DNA of 64,000 bases from Acidobacteriota bacterium (GCA_031296115.1 JARLGI010000011.1:95262-159261), one strand, 5' to 3'; positions 24,628 to 34,130 are shown, numbered from the stretch's first letter. Notes: generated by a model from the letters alone, not told the origin. Translations and numbers: made by a program.

Positions 24628-27600
24628 GCGCATCCGCGGAGCTGCGGGAGCTTGGTGTGGGTGGCGCAGGCCTTCAGGCCTGCAGAGATGGCACGCCATT
24701 GACACCGGCTTCAGCCGCTGAGGGACGTCCCGTTTCCCCAGAGGGTAATCCTCCCGCCCGCGAAAGCCTGTGCCGCCCCTACTGGGCTCGGATTTCGACG
24801 GCGTCTCACCCTGGGCTTGCGCCCGGGGCTAACTTCGCGACCGCCGCTGCGCGGCTAGGTCTTACCTCTTCAGGCACTGATCGCAAAGCTGGGTTCGCCA
24901 GCAATTCGAAACAGATAGCAAACTTTCTTTTGCAACGGTTTATCCTCGTTTCTGCAACTGGCGGCAGGCTTAAAAGCCTGCTCCACCCCTTCGCTCGCAT
25001 TTTCCTCACTCTCATTCTTTGTTTCACGCTGGTCATGCCGCTGCTCGCCCAGCCTGAGCAGGACAACGAACCCTGGTTCTCGCTCTCCAGCGAGCGCACC
25101 TACCTGCCCGGCGAAAAAATCGAAGTCGCGGTCTACACCCACAACGTCAATGCGCTGGAGTTCCGCGTCTATCGGGTCAAAGATCCGGTCAAGTTCTTCA
25201 GCCAGATGCAGGAGCTGCACACCTTCGGCGGCCGTGGCCCGGCCATGCCGAAACAAGCCCACACCTGGCTGGAGAAGTTCCACGCATGGAAGCACCGCAT
25301 CTGGGCGTGGTTCCGCGATTTCATTCGCGAGCAGTTCTCGCCCGAATCGCGCCACAAAATCCGCTTGTGGCAAATAGGCGAGAGCGAGAAGAAGCAGGGG
25401 CCCAAGGTCGAAGGTTACGCGCAGGTGCCCGTACTCAATCAGCAGCAGCTTGTCGCCGAATGGAAGTGGGCAGTTCCGCCGCATCAACGCTGGGAAAGCC
25501 AGACCGTCGCTGTGCCCGTCAGTGAGAAGGGCGTTTACCTGGTCGAAGCCAACAACGGGACACTGCGCGCCTACACCATCGTCGTCGTCACCGAGATCGC
25601 CATCATCACTAAGTCGGCGCCCGGCCGCCTGATGAGCATGGTGGTAGACCGCCGCACCGGGGATGCGATTCCTGACATCCTGACTCGCGTCTGGGTGGAT
25701 CAGCAGGAAGTCGCGGCGAAGAGGACCGACCAGAACGGCCTGGTGGACGCGGCGATTGATCAGGCCAAGCCCGAAAACGTCGCCGTACTCGCCACCAGCG
25801 CCGACCAGTTTGCCGTGAACACGCCCGGCGCCTGGAACCTGGGCAACGGTCCTGACGCGACTCTGAAGGGCTATACCTATACCGACCGCCCGGTGTATCG
25901 GCCGGGCGACATCGTACATTTCAAGACCATCGTGCGTTCGCAACTGGCCAGCGGCTACGCCATCCCGCAGGAGCGCGAACTGCGGCTTGAACTGCACGAC
26001 CCGCAGAGCTACCAGACCGTGTGGCAGCAGACGGTAACGCTCTCCAACATGGGCACGGCGAACTGGGACTACGCCGTTCCTGCCGACGGAACGCTCGGCA
26101 TGTATTACCTCGAGATGCGCAGTGGTGAACGCTACGTCGAGGGCATAAGTTTCTCGGTGGAAGACTACAAGAAGCCCGAGTACCAGGTGAAGGTGACGGC
26201 GCAGCCGCCGCGGGTACTCCAGGGCCAGCCCATCAAGGCTACCATCGATGCACGCTATTACTTTGGCGAGCCGGTATCCAATGCCAAGGTCAAGTGGGTG
26301 GTGCACACCTCGAACTACTGGCCGCTGGGACGCGGCGACAACGACGATGAGGAAGCCGGGCCGCCGCAGGAGGGCGCTGATGAGGGCGACAACTATGGCG
26401 GCGACCAGGAGAGCGAGAACAGCGGCGTGCTCGATAACGACGGCAAGCTGCAGATCACGATTCCGACCAAGGTCGACAATAAGGGCAAGCGCGACCTGGT
26501 GTACCGCATCGAAGCGCGCGTGATCGACGCCGGCAATCGCGAGATCGCAGGGCACGGTTTCGCGCTCGCCACCTACGGTAGCTTCTTCCTGACTGCTGAG
26601 CCGGATTCGTACGTCTACACCAAGGGCAGCACGGCGACGATCACGGTCACCGCGCAAGACTACGACAAGAAGCCGGTACAGACTTTGTTCCACGTGGAGA
26701 TGAATCGCTGGGACTGGCGCAAGGGCGCGGGCGCGCAAGTGGCCTCGACCTCCGGCCAGACCGACGCCAGCGGCAAAGCACAAGTGAAGCTCACCATTCC
26801 CGACTCCGGCGAGTTTCGTGTGCGCGTGACGGCCAACACTCCCGAGAAGCGGCAGGTCGAGACCACTACTTACCTCTGGGCGCCGGGGCAAAGTCCATGG
26901 TGGAGCGGAACCCGGGAGGAGCGCATACAAATTGTCGCCGACAAGAAGACCTACCAGCCGGGCGACACCGCGCACGTGCTGATCGTGACCGGCAAAGATC
27001 CGGCAACGGTGTTGGTGACCACGGAAGGAAATGGTCTTTATTCCGGGCACGTCATCAAGAGCAACGGCGGCAGCGTTACCGTTGATGTGCCGATTAAGCC
27101 GGAGTTCGCGCCCAACTTCTACATTGCAGCGGTCTTCATCCGTGACAACAAGCTGTACCAGGGCTCGAAGAGCCTCTCGGTGCCGCCGACGCAGCACGAG
27201 ATGAACGTGCAATTGCTGCCCTCGAAGCCGCAGTACCAACCGGGCGAGGCCGCCAGCTACACCATCAAGGCGACCGACTCCAGCGGCAAACCGGTGGTGG
27301 CGGAGTTCAGCCTGGGCGTGGTGGACGAGGCCATCTACGCCATCAAGCCGGAAACCGTCGGTACCATCATGAGCGCTTTCTACGGCCGCATTTATTCCCG
27401 CGTGATCACAGAAACGTCGCTGACCTACTACTTCAGCGGCAACGCCGGTAAGCGCGCCATGCAGCTGGCCAATGCACGCTCATCGCACGGACTCGCACAG
27501 CTGAAGCCCGAACGGCTCGTCCAGCCGAAGGTCCGCAAGGCATTTCCCGACACCGCGTACTGGATCGCCGATTTGCGCACCGGCAGCGACGGTCAGGCCA

Positions 27601-29630
27601 CGGTGAAGTTCGACTATCCCGACGCCATCACATCGTGGCGTGCCACCACGCGTGGCGTCACGCAGAACACCATGGTGGGCAGCGCGGTGACCAACGCCAT
27701 CGTGCGTAAGAACCTGATGGTGCGACTGGTGGTGCCGCGCTTCTTCCGTCGCGGCGACGAGATCACGCTCTCCACCATCGTGCAGAACTATTTGCCGGCG
27801 GACAAAGTCGCCAAAGTCTCAATGGAGTTCGACGGCCTGCAGGTGCTGGACGGCTCGACGCGCGACGTGAATGTTCCCAGCCGCGGTCTGATGAAGGTGG
27901 ACTACCGAGTGCGCGTGCTCAACGTAGATTCGGCGCGCGTGCTGGGCAAGGCGCTCACCGACATCGAGAGCGATGCCATGGAACTGACGCTGCCGGTTGT
28001 CCCCTTCGGCGTGAAGGTGGCGGTGCCGAAGTCGGGCTCATTCGCCGGCGCCAACACTACCGACACGGTTCAGGACATCACCTTCCCCGCGGCCGCCGAG
28101 GTCGGCACGCGCAAGCTGACCATCAGCCTCACGCCCTCCATCGCAGGCACGCTGTTCGGCGCGCTCGACTATCTCACGTCGTACCCCTACGGCTGCACCG
28201 AGCAAACCATGTCGAGCTTCCTGCCCGATGTGCTGGTCGCGAACGCCATGCAGAAGTTGGGCGTGAAGTCGAACATCGATCCCGCGGTGCTGAAGAAGCA
28301 GGTGCAGGCCGGACTCGACCGGCTGTACAACTACCAGCATCCCGACGGCGGATGGGGCTGGTGGCAGACCGACGACAGCCATCCCTTCATGACCGCATAC
28401 GTGATCGCGGGACTGAGCCAGGCCAAGGCCGCGGGCTTCGAGGTGAAGGCCGACGCCATCGACAAGGGCCGCGTCTGGCTGCGCGCGCAGTTCAACCAGT
28501 CGCAGAAGGTCAAGACGGACCTGCGCGCGTACATGACTTACGCGCTGGTGCTGAGCGGCACGCACGATACCGCCATCCTCGACTCGGTCTGGGCCCAACG
28601 CTCGACGCTCACCTCCTACGGCAAGGCGCTGCTCGGACTCGCCATGGTGGAGATGAGCGACGCGCGTGCCGGCGAACTCACGAAGGAACTCCAGTCCGAC
28701 GTCAAGCAGGATGACTCGCAGGCCTGGTGGCCCAGCGACAACAACTACCTCTTGGAGTACTACGGCAACACGACGCCGCAGGCCACGGCCTATGCTCTGA
28801 AGCTGCTCGACCACACCGACGCTAACAGTCCGTTGCTACCCAAGGCCGCGATGTACCTGGTCAACCATCGCGACGAAGGTTCCTACTGGGATTCCACCGA
28901 GCAGACGGCAATGGTCATCTATGGCCTGACCGATTACCTAGAGCGCACGCAGGAGCTTAAGCCGAGCTACGTGGTCGAAGTGCAGGTGAACGGGAAGAAG
29001 GTCGCCAGCAAACGTTTCTATGCTGCCGAGGCCCTGAATCCGGCGACGACGATCATATTGAACGAATCCGATCTTGCGCCCGGCGCGAACCAGGTGCGCA
29101 TTGCCAAGTCCGGCGATGGCCGTCTTTACTGGTCGCTGCGCGGCGAGTACTACTCCAACGAATGGAAGCTGGTGAGCAGCGGAAGCTTCCGGCTGAGCAC
29201 GGCCCGCGAGTACTTCAAACTCACGTCGCTGCAGAAGGACGGCCGCATCGTGTACCATCTCGATCCGCTCTCCGGACCGGTCGAGGTTGGCGACACGCTG
29301 GCGGTGCGCATCACCGTCGGCGGCAGCGACTGGAAATATCTGATGATCGAGGACCCCATCCCGTCAGGGACTGAGTCCATCGCGCGCGACGATCTCTACA
29401 CGCCGGACCAACGTCCGGATTGGTGGGGACGCTGGGCCAGCTATCGCGAATTGCGTGACGACCGCACCACCTTCTTCAATCTTTACTTCCCGCAGGGGCA
29501 GCATGAATACGTTTACCTGCTGAAGGTGGTGAACCCGGGCGTCTTCCGCGTTAGTCCCACGCGTGTGGAGCCCATGTATCAGCCGCAGTATCTCTCGACC
29601 AGCGATGCGCTGACGGTGAGCGTGAAATGA
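24624..29630 (+). CDS. Bacterial alpha-2-macroglobulin (YfaS-like) with intact thioester
   Basis: Open frame of 1668 residues. The ATG at 24624 overlaps the DUF1175 stop (ATGA). The first ~100 residues are encoded by dispersed palindromic repeats; a TTG at 24930 would give a start just before the export signal (FARIFLTLILCFTLVMPLLAQ, 123-143). MG domains follow (YLPGEKIEVAVYT ~158; DRPVYRPGDIVHFKTIV ~419), then the bait-like region, ANG domain (FPDTAYWIADLRTGSDGQA) and complement-like TED domain with the thioester motif Cys1191-Thr-Glu-Gln1194 in YPYGCTEQTM. An Asp/Glu-rich insert at ~572-596 is unusual. Bacterial A2Ms trap attacking proteases covalently in the periplasm. The membrane protein at 29627 is coupled by another ATGA. 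Confidence 0.95.
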   Translation: MSASAELRELGVGGAGLQACRDGTPLTPASAAEGRPVSPEGNPPARESLCRPYWARISTASHPGLAPGANFATAAARLGLTSSGTDRKAGFASNSKQIANFLLQRFILVSATGGRLKSLLHPFARIFLTLILCFTLVMPLLAQPEQDNEPWFSLSSERTYLPGEKIEVAVYTHNVNALEFRVYRVKDPVKFFSQMQELHTFGGRGPAMPKQAHTWLEKFHAWKHRIWAWFRDFIREQFSPESRHKIRLWQIGESEKKQGPKVEGYAQVPVLNQQQLVAEWKWAVPPHQRWESQTVAVPVSEKGVYLVEANNGTLRAYTIVVVTEIAIITKSAPGRLMSMVVDRRTGDAIPDILTRVWVDQQEVAAKRTDQNGLVDAAIDQAKPENVAVLATSADQFAVNTPGAWNLGNGPDATLKGYTYTDRPVYRPGDIVHFKTIVRSQLASGYAIPQERELRLELHDPQSYQTVWQQTVTLSNMGTANWDYAVPADGTLGMYYLEMRSGERYVEGISFSVEDYKKPEYQVKVTAQPPRVLQGQPIKATIDARYYFGEPVSNAKVKWVVHTSNYWPLGRGDNDDEEAGPPQEGADEGDNYGGDQESENSGVLDNDGKLQITIPTKVDNKGKRDLVYRIEARVIDAGNREIAGHGFALATYGSFFLTAEPDSYVYTKGSTATITVTAQDYDKKPVQTLFHVEMNRWDWRKGAGAQVASTSGQTDASGKAQVKLTIPDSGEFRVRVTANTPEKRQVETTTYLWAPGQSPWWSGTREERIQIVADKKTYQPGDTAHVLIVTGKDPATVLVTTEGNGLYSGHVIKSNGGSVTVDVPIKPEFAPNFYIAAVFIRDNKLYQGSKSLSVPPTQHEMNVQLLPSKPQYQPGEAASYTIKATDSSGKPVVAEFSLGVVDEAIYAIKPETVGTIMSAFYGRIYSRVITETSLTYYFSGNAGKRAMQLANARSSHGLAQLKPERLVQPKVRKAFPDTAYWIADLRTGSDGQATVKFDYPDAITSWRATTRGVTQNTMVGSAVTNAIVRKNLMVRLVVPRFFRRGDEITLSTIVQNYLPADKVAKVSMEFDGLQVLDGSTRDVNVPSRGLMKVDYRVRVLNVDSARVLGKALTDIESDAMELTLPVVPFGVKVAVPKSGSFAGANTTDTVQDITFPAAAEVGTRKLTISLTPSIAGTLFGALDYLTSYPYGCTEQTMSSFLPDVLVANAMQKLGVKSNIDPAVLKKQVQAGLDRLYNYQHPDGGWGWWQTDDSHPFMTAYVIAGLSQAKAAGFEVKADAIDKGRVWLRAQFNQSQKVKTDLRAYMTYALVLSGTHDTAILDSVWAQRSTLTSYGKALLGLAMVEMSDARAGELTKELQSDVKQDDSQAWWPSDNNYLLEYYGNTTPQATAYALKLLDHTDANSPLLPKAAMYLVNHRDEGSYWDSTEQTAMVIYGLTDYLERTQELKPSYVVEVQVNGKKVASKRFYAAEALNPATTIILNESDLAPGANQVRIAKSGDGRLYWSLRGEYYSNEWKLVSSGSFRLSTAREYFKLTSLQKDGRIVYHLDPLSGPVEVGDTLAVRITVGGSDWKYLMIEDPIPSGTESIARDDLYTPDQRPDWWGRWASYRELRDDRTTFFNLYFPQGQHEYVYLLKVVNPGVFRVSPTRVEPMYQPQYLSTSDALTVSVK
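24660..24985. repeat. Dispersed repeats occupying the 5' end of the A2M frame
   Basis: Short palindromes identical in class to those in gaps: GCAGGCCT-TCA-GGCCTGC (~24667-24683), GGCTTCAGCCGC (~24707-24718), CCCTGGGC-TTGC-GCCCGGGG (~24811-24830) and GGCAGGCTTAAAAGCCTGC (~24962-24980). They lie between the coupled start and the signal peptide, remain in frame, and probably were inserted into an untranslated or dispensable leader. Confidence 0.65.
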
Positions 29631-30409
29631 AACTGCCCGCCTATTCCGCCGGCACCACCAAGCTATGGCTGCTGAACCTCGCGGCCAACGCGGCCGCCAT
29701 GGCGGCGTGGTATTTCTGGTTGCTGATTCCCGATGCCCATGGATGGCAGGTCGCGGGTTCTGCGCTGCTGGCCATCAGTGTCGTCTTCCTGATGGTGTGG
29801 CTGCGCGCGGGAACACTGGCGTATTTCCGTCTCGCAGAGTTTCGCGAAAGTGCAACCATCTGGCCAGCTTTCCGCCGCGGATTACGCCACGTGATTGCTC
29901 TGGCACTGTGGGCCACTGTGTTTGCTGTGATAGAGCTCTGCCTGTGGCGGCTGAGGCTGTACGCCCCGCAGTTCGGCGTCTGGGTGTGGCAGAAATTGCC
30001 GGGCCCTTTGCGGATTGGCACTCCGCACCAGTTCATGCGGTGGACCGACTGGAAACTGCTGTTCTTTTTCTGGGTGGTTGCGCCCGCGATTTGGCTACCC
30101 ATGGCGACGACCGTTGCCGCCTTGGGATTTCGACTGACGCGAATGGCGCACTCCCTCCGCGTCTTGAAGCGGCCGCTCTACTGGTTGTGGTTCTGCGCCT
30201 TGATTCTTGTCGGGGTTTACGTTCCCTACAAGCTGATCTGGTGGGTTGATTACCAGACCAGTCTCAACCTGCAAGCCTGGAGCATGGGAGGGCGGTTCCT
30301 CGCTGCCTACGTCATCGTCGTTACCGCCGCGATTGCGCTGGTTGGCGTCACCGGCTGGCTGACCGAGCGTGAAGATTTGGAGTCGAGCACGGATCATTCC
30401 TTGGAATGA
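29627..30409 (+). CDS. Six-TM membrane protein coupled to alpha-2-macroglobulin
   Basis: 260 residues, no family recognised. About six hydrophobic helices are visible: ~12-34, ~42-62, ~84-104, ~141-165, ~182-202 and ~217-240, linked by short loops with a basic cytoplasmic pattern (RLTRMAHSLRVLKR). Trp is very frequent. The start ATG overlaps the A2M stop (ATGA), so it is translated with A2M and DUF1175 as a three-gene unit. A role as inner-membrane anchor or sensor for the A2M system is plausible from position alone. It converges on the SpoIID-type gene 56 bases later; the small gap holds a CG-rich repeat-like stretch. Confidence 0.8.
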   Translation: MKLPAYSAGTTKLWLLNLAANAAAMAAWYFWLLIPDAHGWQVAGSALLAISVVFLMVWLRAGTLAYFRLAEFRESATIWPAFRRGLRHVIALALWATVFAVIELCLWRLRLYAPQFGVWVWQKLPGPLRIGTPHQFMRWTDWKLLFFFWVVAPAIWLPMATTVAALGFRLTRMAHSLRVLKRPLYWLWFCALILVGVYVPYKLIWWVDYQTSLNLQAWSMGGRFLAAYVIVVTAAIALVGVTGWLTEREDLESSTDHSLE

Positions 30410-30465
30410 GCGGTGCCTCGGCGTTGCGCTCGCCCCGCTCGTCGCCCGGGATGACAGGGTTTGCT

Positions 30466-32235
30466 TCACTTCCCAGAGCGCATGCCCAGCCCGTCGGCCA
30501 CCTCCGCCGGCAGCCCGTTCTGCACCCAGTCCAGCAGCGTCTCTTTACCGCGTTGCTGGGCCAGTTGGGCGACCCGCCCCCGCGCCTCCGCATAGGCGCG
30601 CCGCAATTCTTCCTGGCTCGCCGGAGCGCGCAATGCCTTCTCCAGGGCCGCGGTGGTTTCGAACGCGACGCCCTGCGGGGCGGACGAAGCTGGCGCGCTC
30701 AGGTACAGCACCAAGCCTTCGCGAAACCACAACGGCGTGCCTGGCCGCGCATAGGACTCGATGAGCATGTGCAGCAGTTCATGGCGAAGCGTGGTGTCCA
30801 ATGTCCCTGCCTGGCGCAGGACATCGGAGGGCTGCATCTGGATGGTGCGCCCACGCGTGGAGGCGGCTACCCATCCCGGCTCGCCGGTTGAGTTGCGGAA
30901 GTCCGCAACCGTCGCGTACACCTTCAGGCGCGGTGTCCCGCGGTAAACCAGGCCGGTGCTCTCCTCCGATTCGTGCAGGAACCGCGTCGCCATGGGCAGC
31001 AACTCCCGGTCGCGCTCCGGCCTCGTCGTCAGCAACTGGACGTCCTCGTTGGCCAGTTGCTGCCATGGCATTCCCTGCGCGCTGACGCCCAACTTCGTTC
31101 CGGGATAGTAAAAGGCCAGGATCTCGCGATACGAGTGGCCTTCCTCGCCCATCACCTCGGCCCCGACCTGGCACAGGCCCACGCCATGTCCGGAGCCGCG
31201 CCCGTGAAACACGATTTGCGTTCCCGCGTCGCTGACGTCGTACCAGTTGCTCTTCAACCGGTCCCAACCAATGTGGCGCCCGATGGCACCGCGAAAGGTC
31301 AGCGCCGGGACGGTCACGCCACCGCTGCCCGCAACCCGCAGAAACTCAGCTCGCCCGCTGGACGTGCGGTGCAGCACTGACACCGACCGCAGCGTTCCGG
31401 GTACGCTGACCCCATCGGCCCGCAGCGCGCGTTGCAGCTCGCGCTTAGACACCTCGGTGCGCCATTGCATTCCGCCATGGCGGAGGCAGTACTGGTCCGA
31501 ATGCTGGTTCAGGAACGGCGCGCGCGCCTCGTCGTTGCCCAGGATGAAGCGACCGTCTTCACTGGTACCGCCGCAGTTGGCGGCATAGTAGGCGGCAGCC
31601 GGCTCACCGTCGTACCACAGCACCTCGCCCGCGGTGGCGTCGGCGATGCGGCGCAGGTGCGGGTCAATGCCGGCGACGCGCAGGTCCTGGCAATGCGTGG
31701 TGTCGCAGAAATCGAAGCCATCGACCTCGTGCCGCCTGCCAAAGTGCATCGCGTAGGTCCGCGCCGCCACGGCCATCGCCTTCAGCGCCTCGTCCGACTT
31801 GAAGTTGCCCACCTCGCCCGCCAGCACTCCGGCGATGTACTCCTCCATCGGCATCAGCGCGGTGATCTGCAAATAGCCATCCTGGGCGCGAATCTCGAGA
31901 GGGAAGTCGGCATGCAGGGGCGGCTCGCCAGCGGCGTTCATCTGGTGCGCGCCGCTGATGCGAGCTTCCGACATCGCGAACTTGTCGCTGTCGGTTTGAA
32001 GTTGCGACCCATTGGCGCGCAGAGTGAGGGTGGCGATGTCCGCTGGTTTGCAAGTTGCGCACTTTCGCAACTGTGCCTGCCCGGCATCGGCCTTCACCCG
32101 CAGCTCGCGCGGAGGATGCAGATACCACAGACGCACCCGCACCGTCTGCGGAAAGCCACTGGGACTGGCCGGCTTGCCGTCGCCGCCGACCCACAGCGCC
32201 AGCACCATGCCCAGCACCGCCATCAGCCGCTTCAT
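30466..32235 (-). CDS. SpoIID/LytB-type protein fused to a HExxH peptidase-like domain
   Basis: 589 residues. Residues 1-20 are a signal peptide. Residues ~105-370 are a SpoIID domain: MPMEEYIAGVLAGEVGNF with the likely catalytic Glu141, AVAARTYAMHFGRR, DTTHCQ, YDGEPAAAYYAANCGG and GRGSGHGVGLCQVGAEVMG. SpoIID enzymes cut glycan strands denuded of stem peptides (family knowledge). The C-terminal ~190 residues hold RHELLHMLIE (His485-Glu486, His489) with WFREGL (Glu506), the pattern of peptidase MA-like gluzincins. The fusion joins a glycan-cutting and a possible zinc protease module. Its ATG overlaps the transpeptidase stop (ATGA), so the two are made together. Confidence 0.9.
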   Translation of the reverse strand: MKRLMAVLGMVLALWVGGDGKPASPSGFPQTVRVRLWYLHPPRELRVKADAGQAQLRKCATCKPADIATLTLRANGSQLQTDSDKFAMSEARISGAHQMNAAGEPPLHADFPLEIRAQDGYLQITALMPMEEYIAGVLAGEVGNFKSDEALKAMAVAARTYAMHFGRRHEVDGFDFCDTTHCQDLRVAGIDPHLRRIADATAGEVLWYDGEPAAAYYAANCGGTSEDGRFILGNDEARAPFLNQHSDQYCLRHGGMQWRTEVSKRELQRALRADGVSVPGTLRSVSVLHRTSSGRAEFLRVAGSGGVTVPALTFRGAIGRHIGWDRLKSNWYDVSDAGTQIVFHGRGSGHGVGLCQVGAEVMGEEGHSYREILAFYYPGTKLGVSAQGMPWQQLANEDVQLLTTRPERDRELLPMATRFLHESEESTGLVYRGTPRLKVYATVADFRNSTGEPGWVAASTRGRTIQMQPSDVLRQAGTLDTTLRHELLHMLIESYARPGTPLWFREGLVLYLSAPASSAPQGVAFETTAALEKALRAPASQEELRRAYAEARGRVAQLAQQRGKETLLDWVQNGLPAEVADGLGMRSGK

Positions 32236-33155
32236 GGTTGCGTCCCATTCTGCGCCGCGAATGCCGCAAAAACGTCACGCGCGATGCCGGCTGCGTCGCT
32301 GCCGTGTCCCTTCTCCAGGAACACCACTACTACGATGCGGGGATTATTGGCGGGCGCGTAACCGGCGAACCAGCCGTGCGTCCATGCGCCCTCATCGGCA
32401 GTGGCCGTTCCAGTCTTTCCGGCAACTTGTATCGCCGACGCGGGCTGCGCCGCCCGTGCCATCCCGTACGCTACCGATCCCTGCAGGCCCTCGAACAGCA
32501 AGGCCATGGCGCCGTCCTTACCGCGTGCGACGGACGAGCGCGCCAGGTTGCGATAGGCGTTCGCCAACTCCAGCGGCGTTATCCGGATGCCCGACTCACC
32601 GATGGCCTGCAGCTGCAACTCCTCCGGCGAGTGCGCCAGCGCTACGCTGCCCGCGGCCTCGTTCGCCGTCAATCCGGGAACGGAAGCGAATCCTTCGCGC
32701 ACAAAGCTGTCGCGCAACTGCTGAGGGGTAAGCCGCGTCGCCACACTGGTGAAATACGAATTGCATGAGTAGGCCAGCGCCCCGGACGGATCGAGCGGTT
32801 CCCCCGTCGCAGGATGAGAACAGTCCAGCCGGTGCCCAGCGATGGTCAGCGTGCGCTTGCACATGAGCGTAGTGTGCCCATCGACCTTTCCGCCAGCCAG
32901 CAGCGCCAGCAGCGTGAACGGCTTGATGCTGGAGCCGGGATAGGCAAGCCGCTGCGCCGCAACTTGCGGATGATAGGCCGCCAGTATCCCGCCGGACTGC
33001 ACATCAAGAACGAGGGCCGTGCCGGCCTGTCCCGCCATCGCGCAGTTGAGCGCATGCAGCAAAGCCGGACTGTCGTTGCGTGCCGGTGCCGGCCGCGATA
33101 CCATCGGCACCAGGGCTACAACCAACCCAGCGCAGGCCAGATTCCAGCGGGGCAT
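32232..33155 (-). CDS. Minimal penicillin-binding transpeptidase
   Basis: 307 residues from the ATG at 33155, where an export signal begins (NLACAGLVVALVPMVS); the longer frame to 33482 is antisense to the small plus-strand gene and is rejected. Serine transpeptidase motifs are Ser75-Ser-Ile-Lys78 (SxxK), Ser130-Cys-Asn132 (SxN) and Lys247-Thr-Gly (KTGTA). There is no glycosyltransferase, dimerisation or PASTA domain: it is only the catalytic domain, shorter than usual class B PBPs. It would cross-link or trim peptidoglycan in the periplasm. It is coupled to the SpoIID-type gene and shares the neighbourhood with alpha-2-macroglobulin, whose E. coli homologue yfhM sits beside pbpC. Divergent from the small gene at 33270. 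Confidence 0.9.
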   Translation of the reverse strand: MPRWNLACAGLVVALVPMVSRPAPARNDSPALLHALNCAMAGQAGTALVLDVQSGGILAAYHPQVAAQRLAYPGSSIKPFTLLALLAGGKVDGHTTLMCKRTLTIAGHRLDCSHPATGEPLDPSGALAYSCNSYFTSVATRLTPQQLRDSFVREGFASVPGLTANEAAGSVALAHSPEELQLQAIGESGIRITPLELANAYRNLARSSVARGKDGAMALLFEGLQGSVAYGMARAAQPASAIQVAGKTGTATADEGAWTHGWFAGYAPANNPRIVVVVFLEKGHGSDAAGIARDVFAAFAAQNGTQP

Positions 33156-33269
33156 GCTGTGATTGTAACGGCCAGCCACACCTTCGGAGGGGAGCGAATC
33201 CGCAATGCCAACGCCGTTGAGAACTGGCGGTGCAGGCCTACAATTGTAGTGTGGTAAATGGAGGTCGCC

Positions 33270-33455
33270 ATGGAACTGCGGTTGACCGACAAAGAAGAAG
33301 AGCTGCTCATCGAGGTTTTGCACGAGCAGCAGAAGCACCTGCTGCACGAGATCGCCAAAGCCGATCATCACGACTTCAGGACGACGCTGCGCCACCGCTG
33401 TACCCTGCTGGAAGGCATCATCGAAAAGGTGCAGTCGGTCAAGGCGAGCGTCTGA
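33270..33455 (+). CDS. Small acidic/helical hypothetical protein
   Basis: 61 residues from the ATG at 33270, which has GGAGG 5 bases upstream; the in-frame ATG at 33258 has no such site. Sequence is one helical hairpin: LTDKEEELLIEVLHEQQKHL then LRHRCTLLEGIIEKVQ, with a His-rich turn (HEIAKADHHDF). There is no membrane segment. It looks like a short cytoplasmic protein of a type I associate with Acidobacteriota; function unknown. It is divergent from the transpeptidase gene with 114 bases between starts. Confidence 0.75.
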   Translation: MELRLTDKEEELLIEVLHEQQKHLLHEIAKADHHDFRTTLRHRCTLLEGIIEKVQSVKASV

Positions 33456-34130
33456 GATCTCGTCGGAGCGGCGAGACAGCACCGGCCAGCGCGTTACGGG
33501 GAAGGACTATCCCCTAGCAGAATTACTAGGGGTAGGTGGTTACTATAGCTTTGCCGGACGTCGCTTTTTCTTGGAGCGCCGTGCACCCTGTACTAGGCTT
33601 GGGACGGGCCGGGTGTTTCCTTACGACTTACGCGGTGCCAGTCCCCGCGGTGATTCGCTCTTTCACAAGTCGCGGTTTAGGAGGCCGGCAGTCCTTGCTT
33701 AGCCTGACAGATGGGCGGCAACAATGTCCAACTTATTTAGATGCAGTACTTTGCGTTTAAGTCTAGCCGAATGAGGACTTTGCGGCTATAAGGCTAAAGT
33801 TATGAAAGCAAATGGTTTGGATGCCATACTAACTCCAATGTTTATAGGACTTTAGCTGCAAAGCATTAAAAACAAGTAACTTGCAGACAACAAGTTTTTT
33901 TGCAAGCCCTGCCTTCACAGGTTGTCACCAAGCTCGTGGGCGTGGTTTGCCCAATGGTATGGAGTTGCGAAATCCGAGCCGCGAAGCGGCGACACGATTT
34001 TCGTAACAGCCTGTACCGTGCCGGGCGATCCGACCCCGCTCCGCGTTCGGCGCCGACTTCGGCCGTGAACAGATCCGGCTTGGGTACTTAGTGCCCGCCC
34101 CGCGGCGAGAGGGCGAAGCTCACCGCCTAG
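33456..34130. other. 675-base intergenic region with an AT-rich core
   Basis: No supportable gene. About 33725-33910 is strikingly AT-rich against its surroundings and contains repeated motifs (GGACTTTGCGGCTATAAGG, GGACTTTAGCTGCAAAGC, AACAAGTAACTTGCAGACAACAAG). No tRNA, riboswitch or T-box fold was recognised. An unannotated ncRNA or long leader is possible. Confidence 0.4.

Noticed and set aside
24870..27239. 789-codon minus-strand open frame opposite alpha-2-macroglobulin
   Set aside because: It is antisense to a gene with clear domains and a thioester motif; its protein is Val/Leu/Arg/His-rich without any recognisable motif, a usual product of high-GC codon bias.
33156..33482. 109-residue N-terminal extension of the transpeptidase
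   Set aside because: It is antisense to the small gene at 33270 and would place the signal peptide internally.
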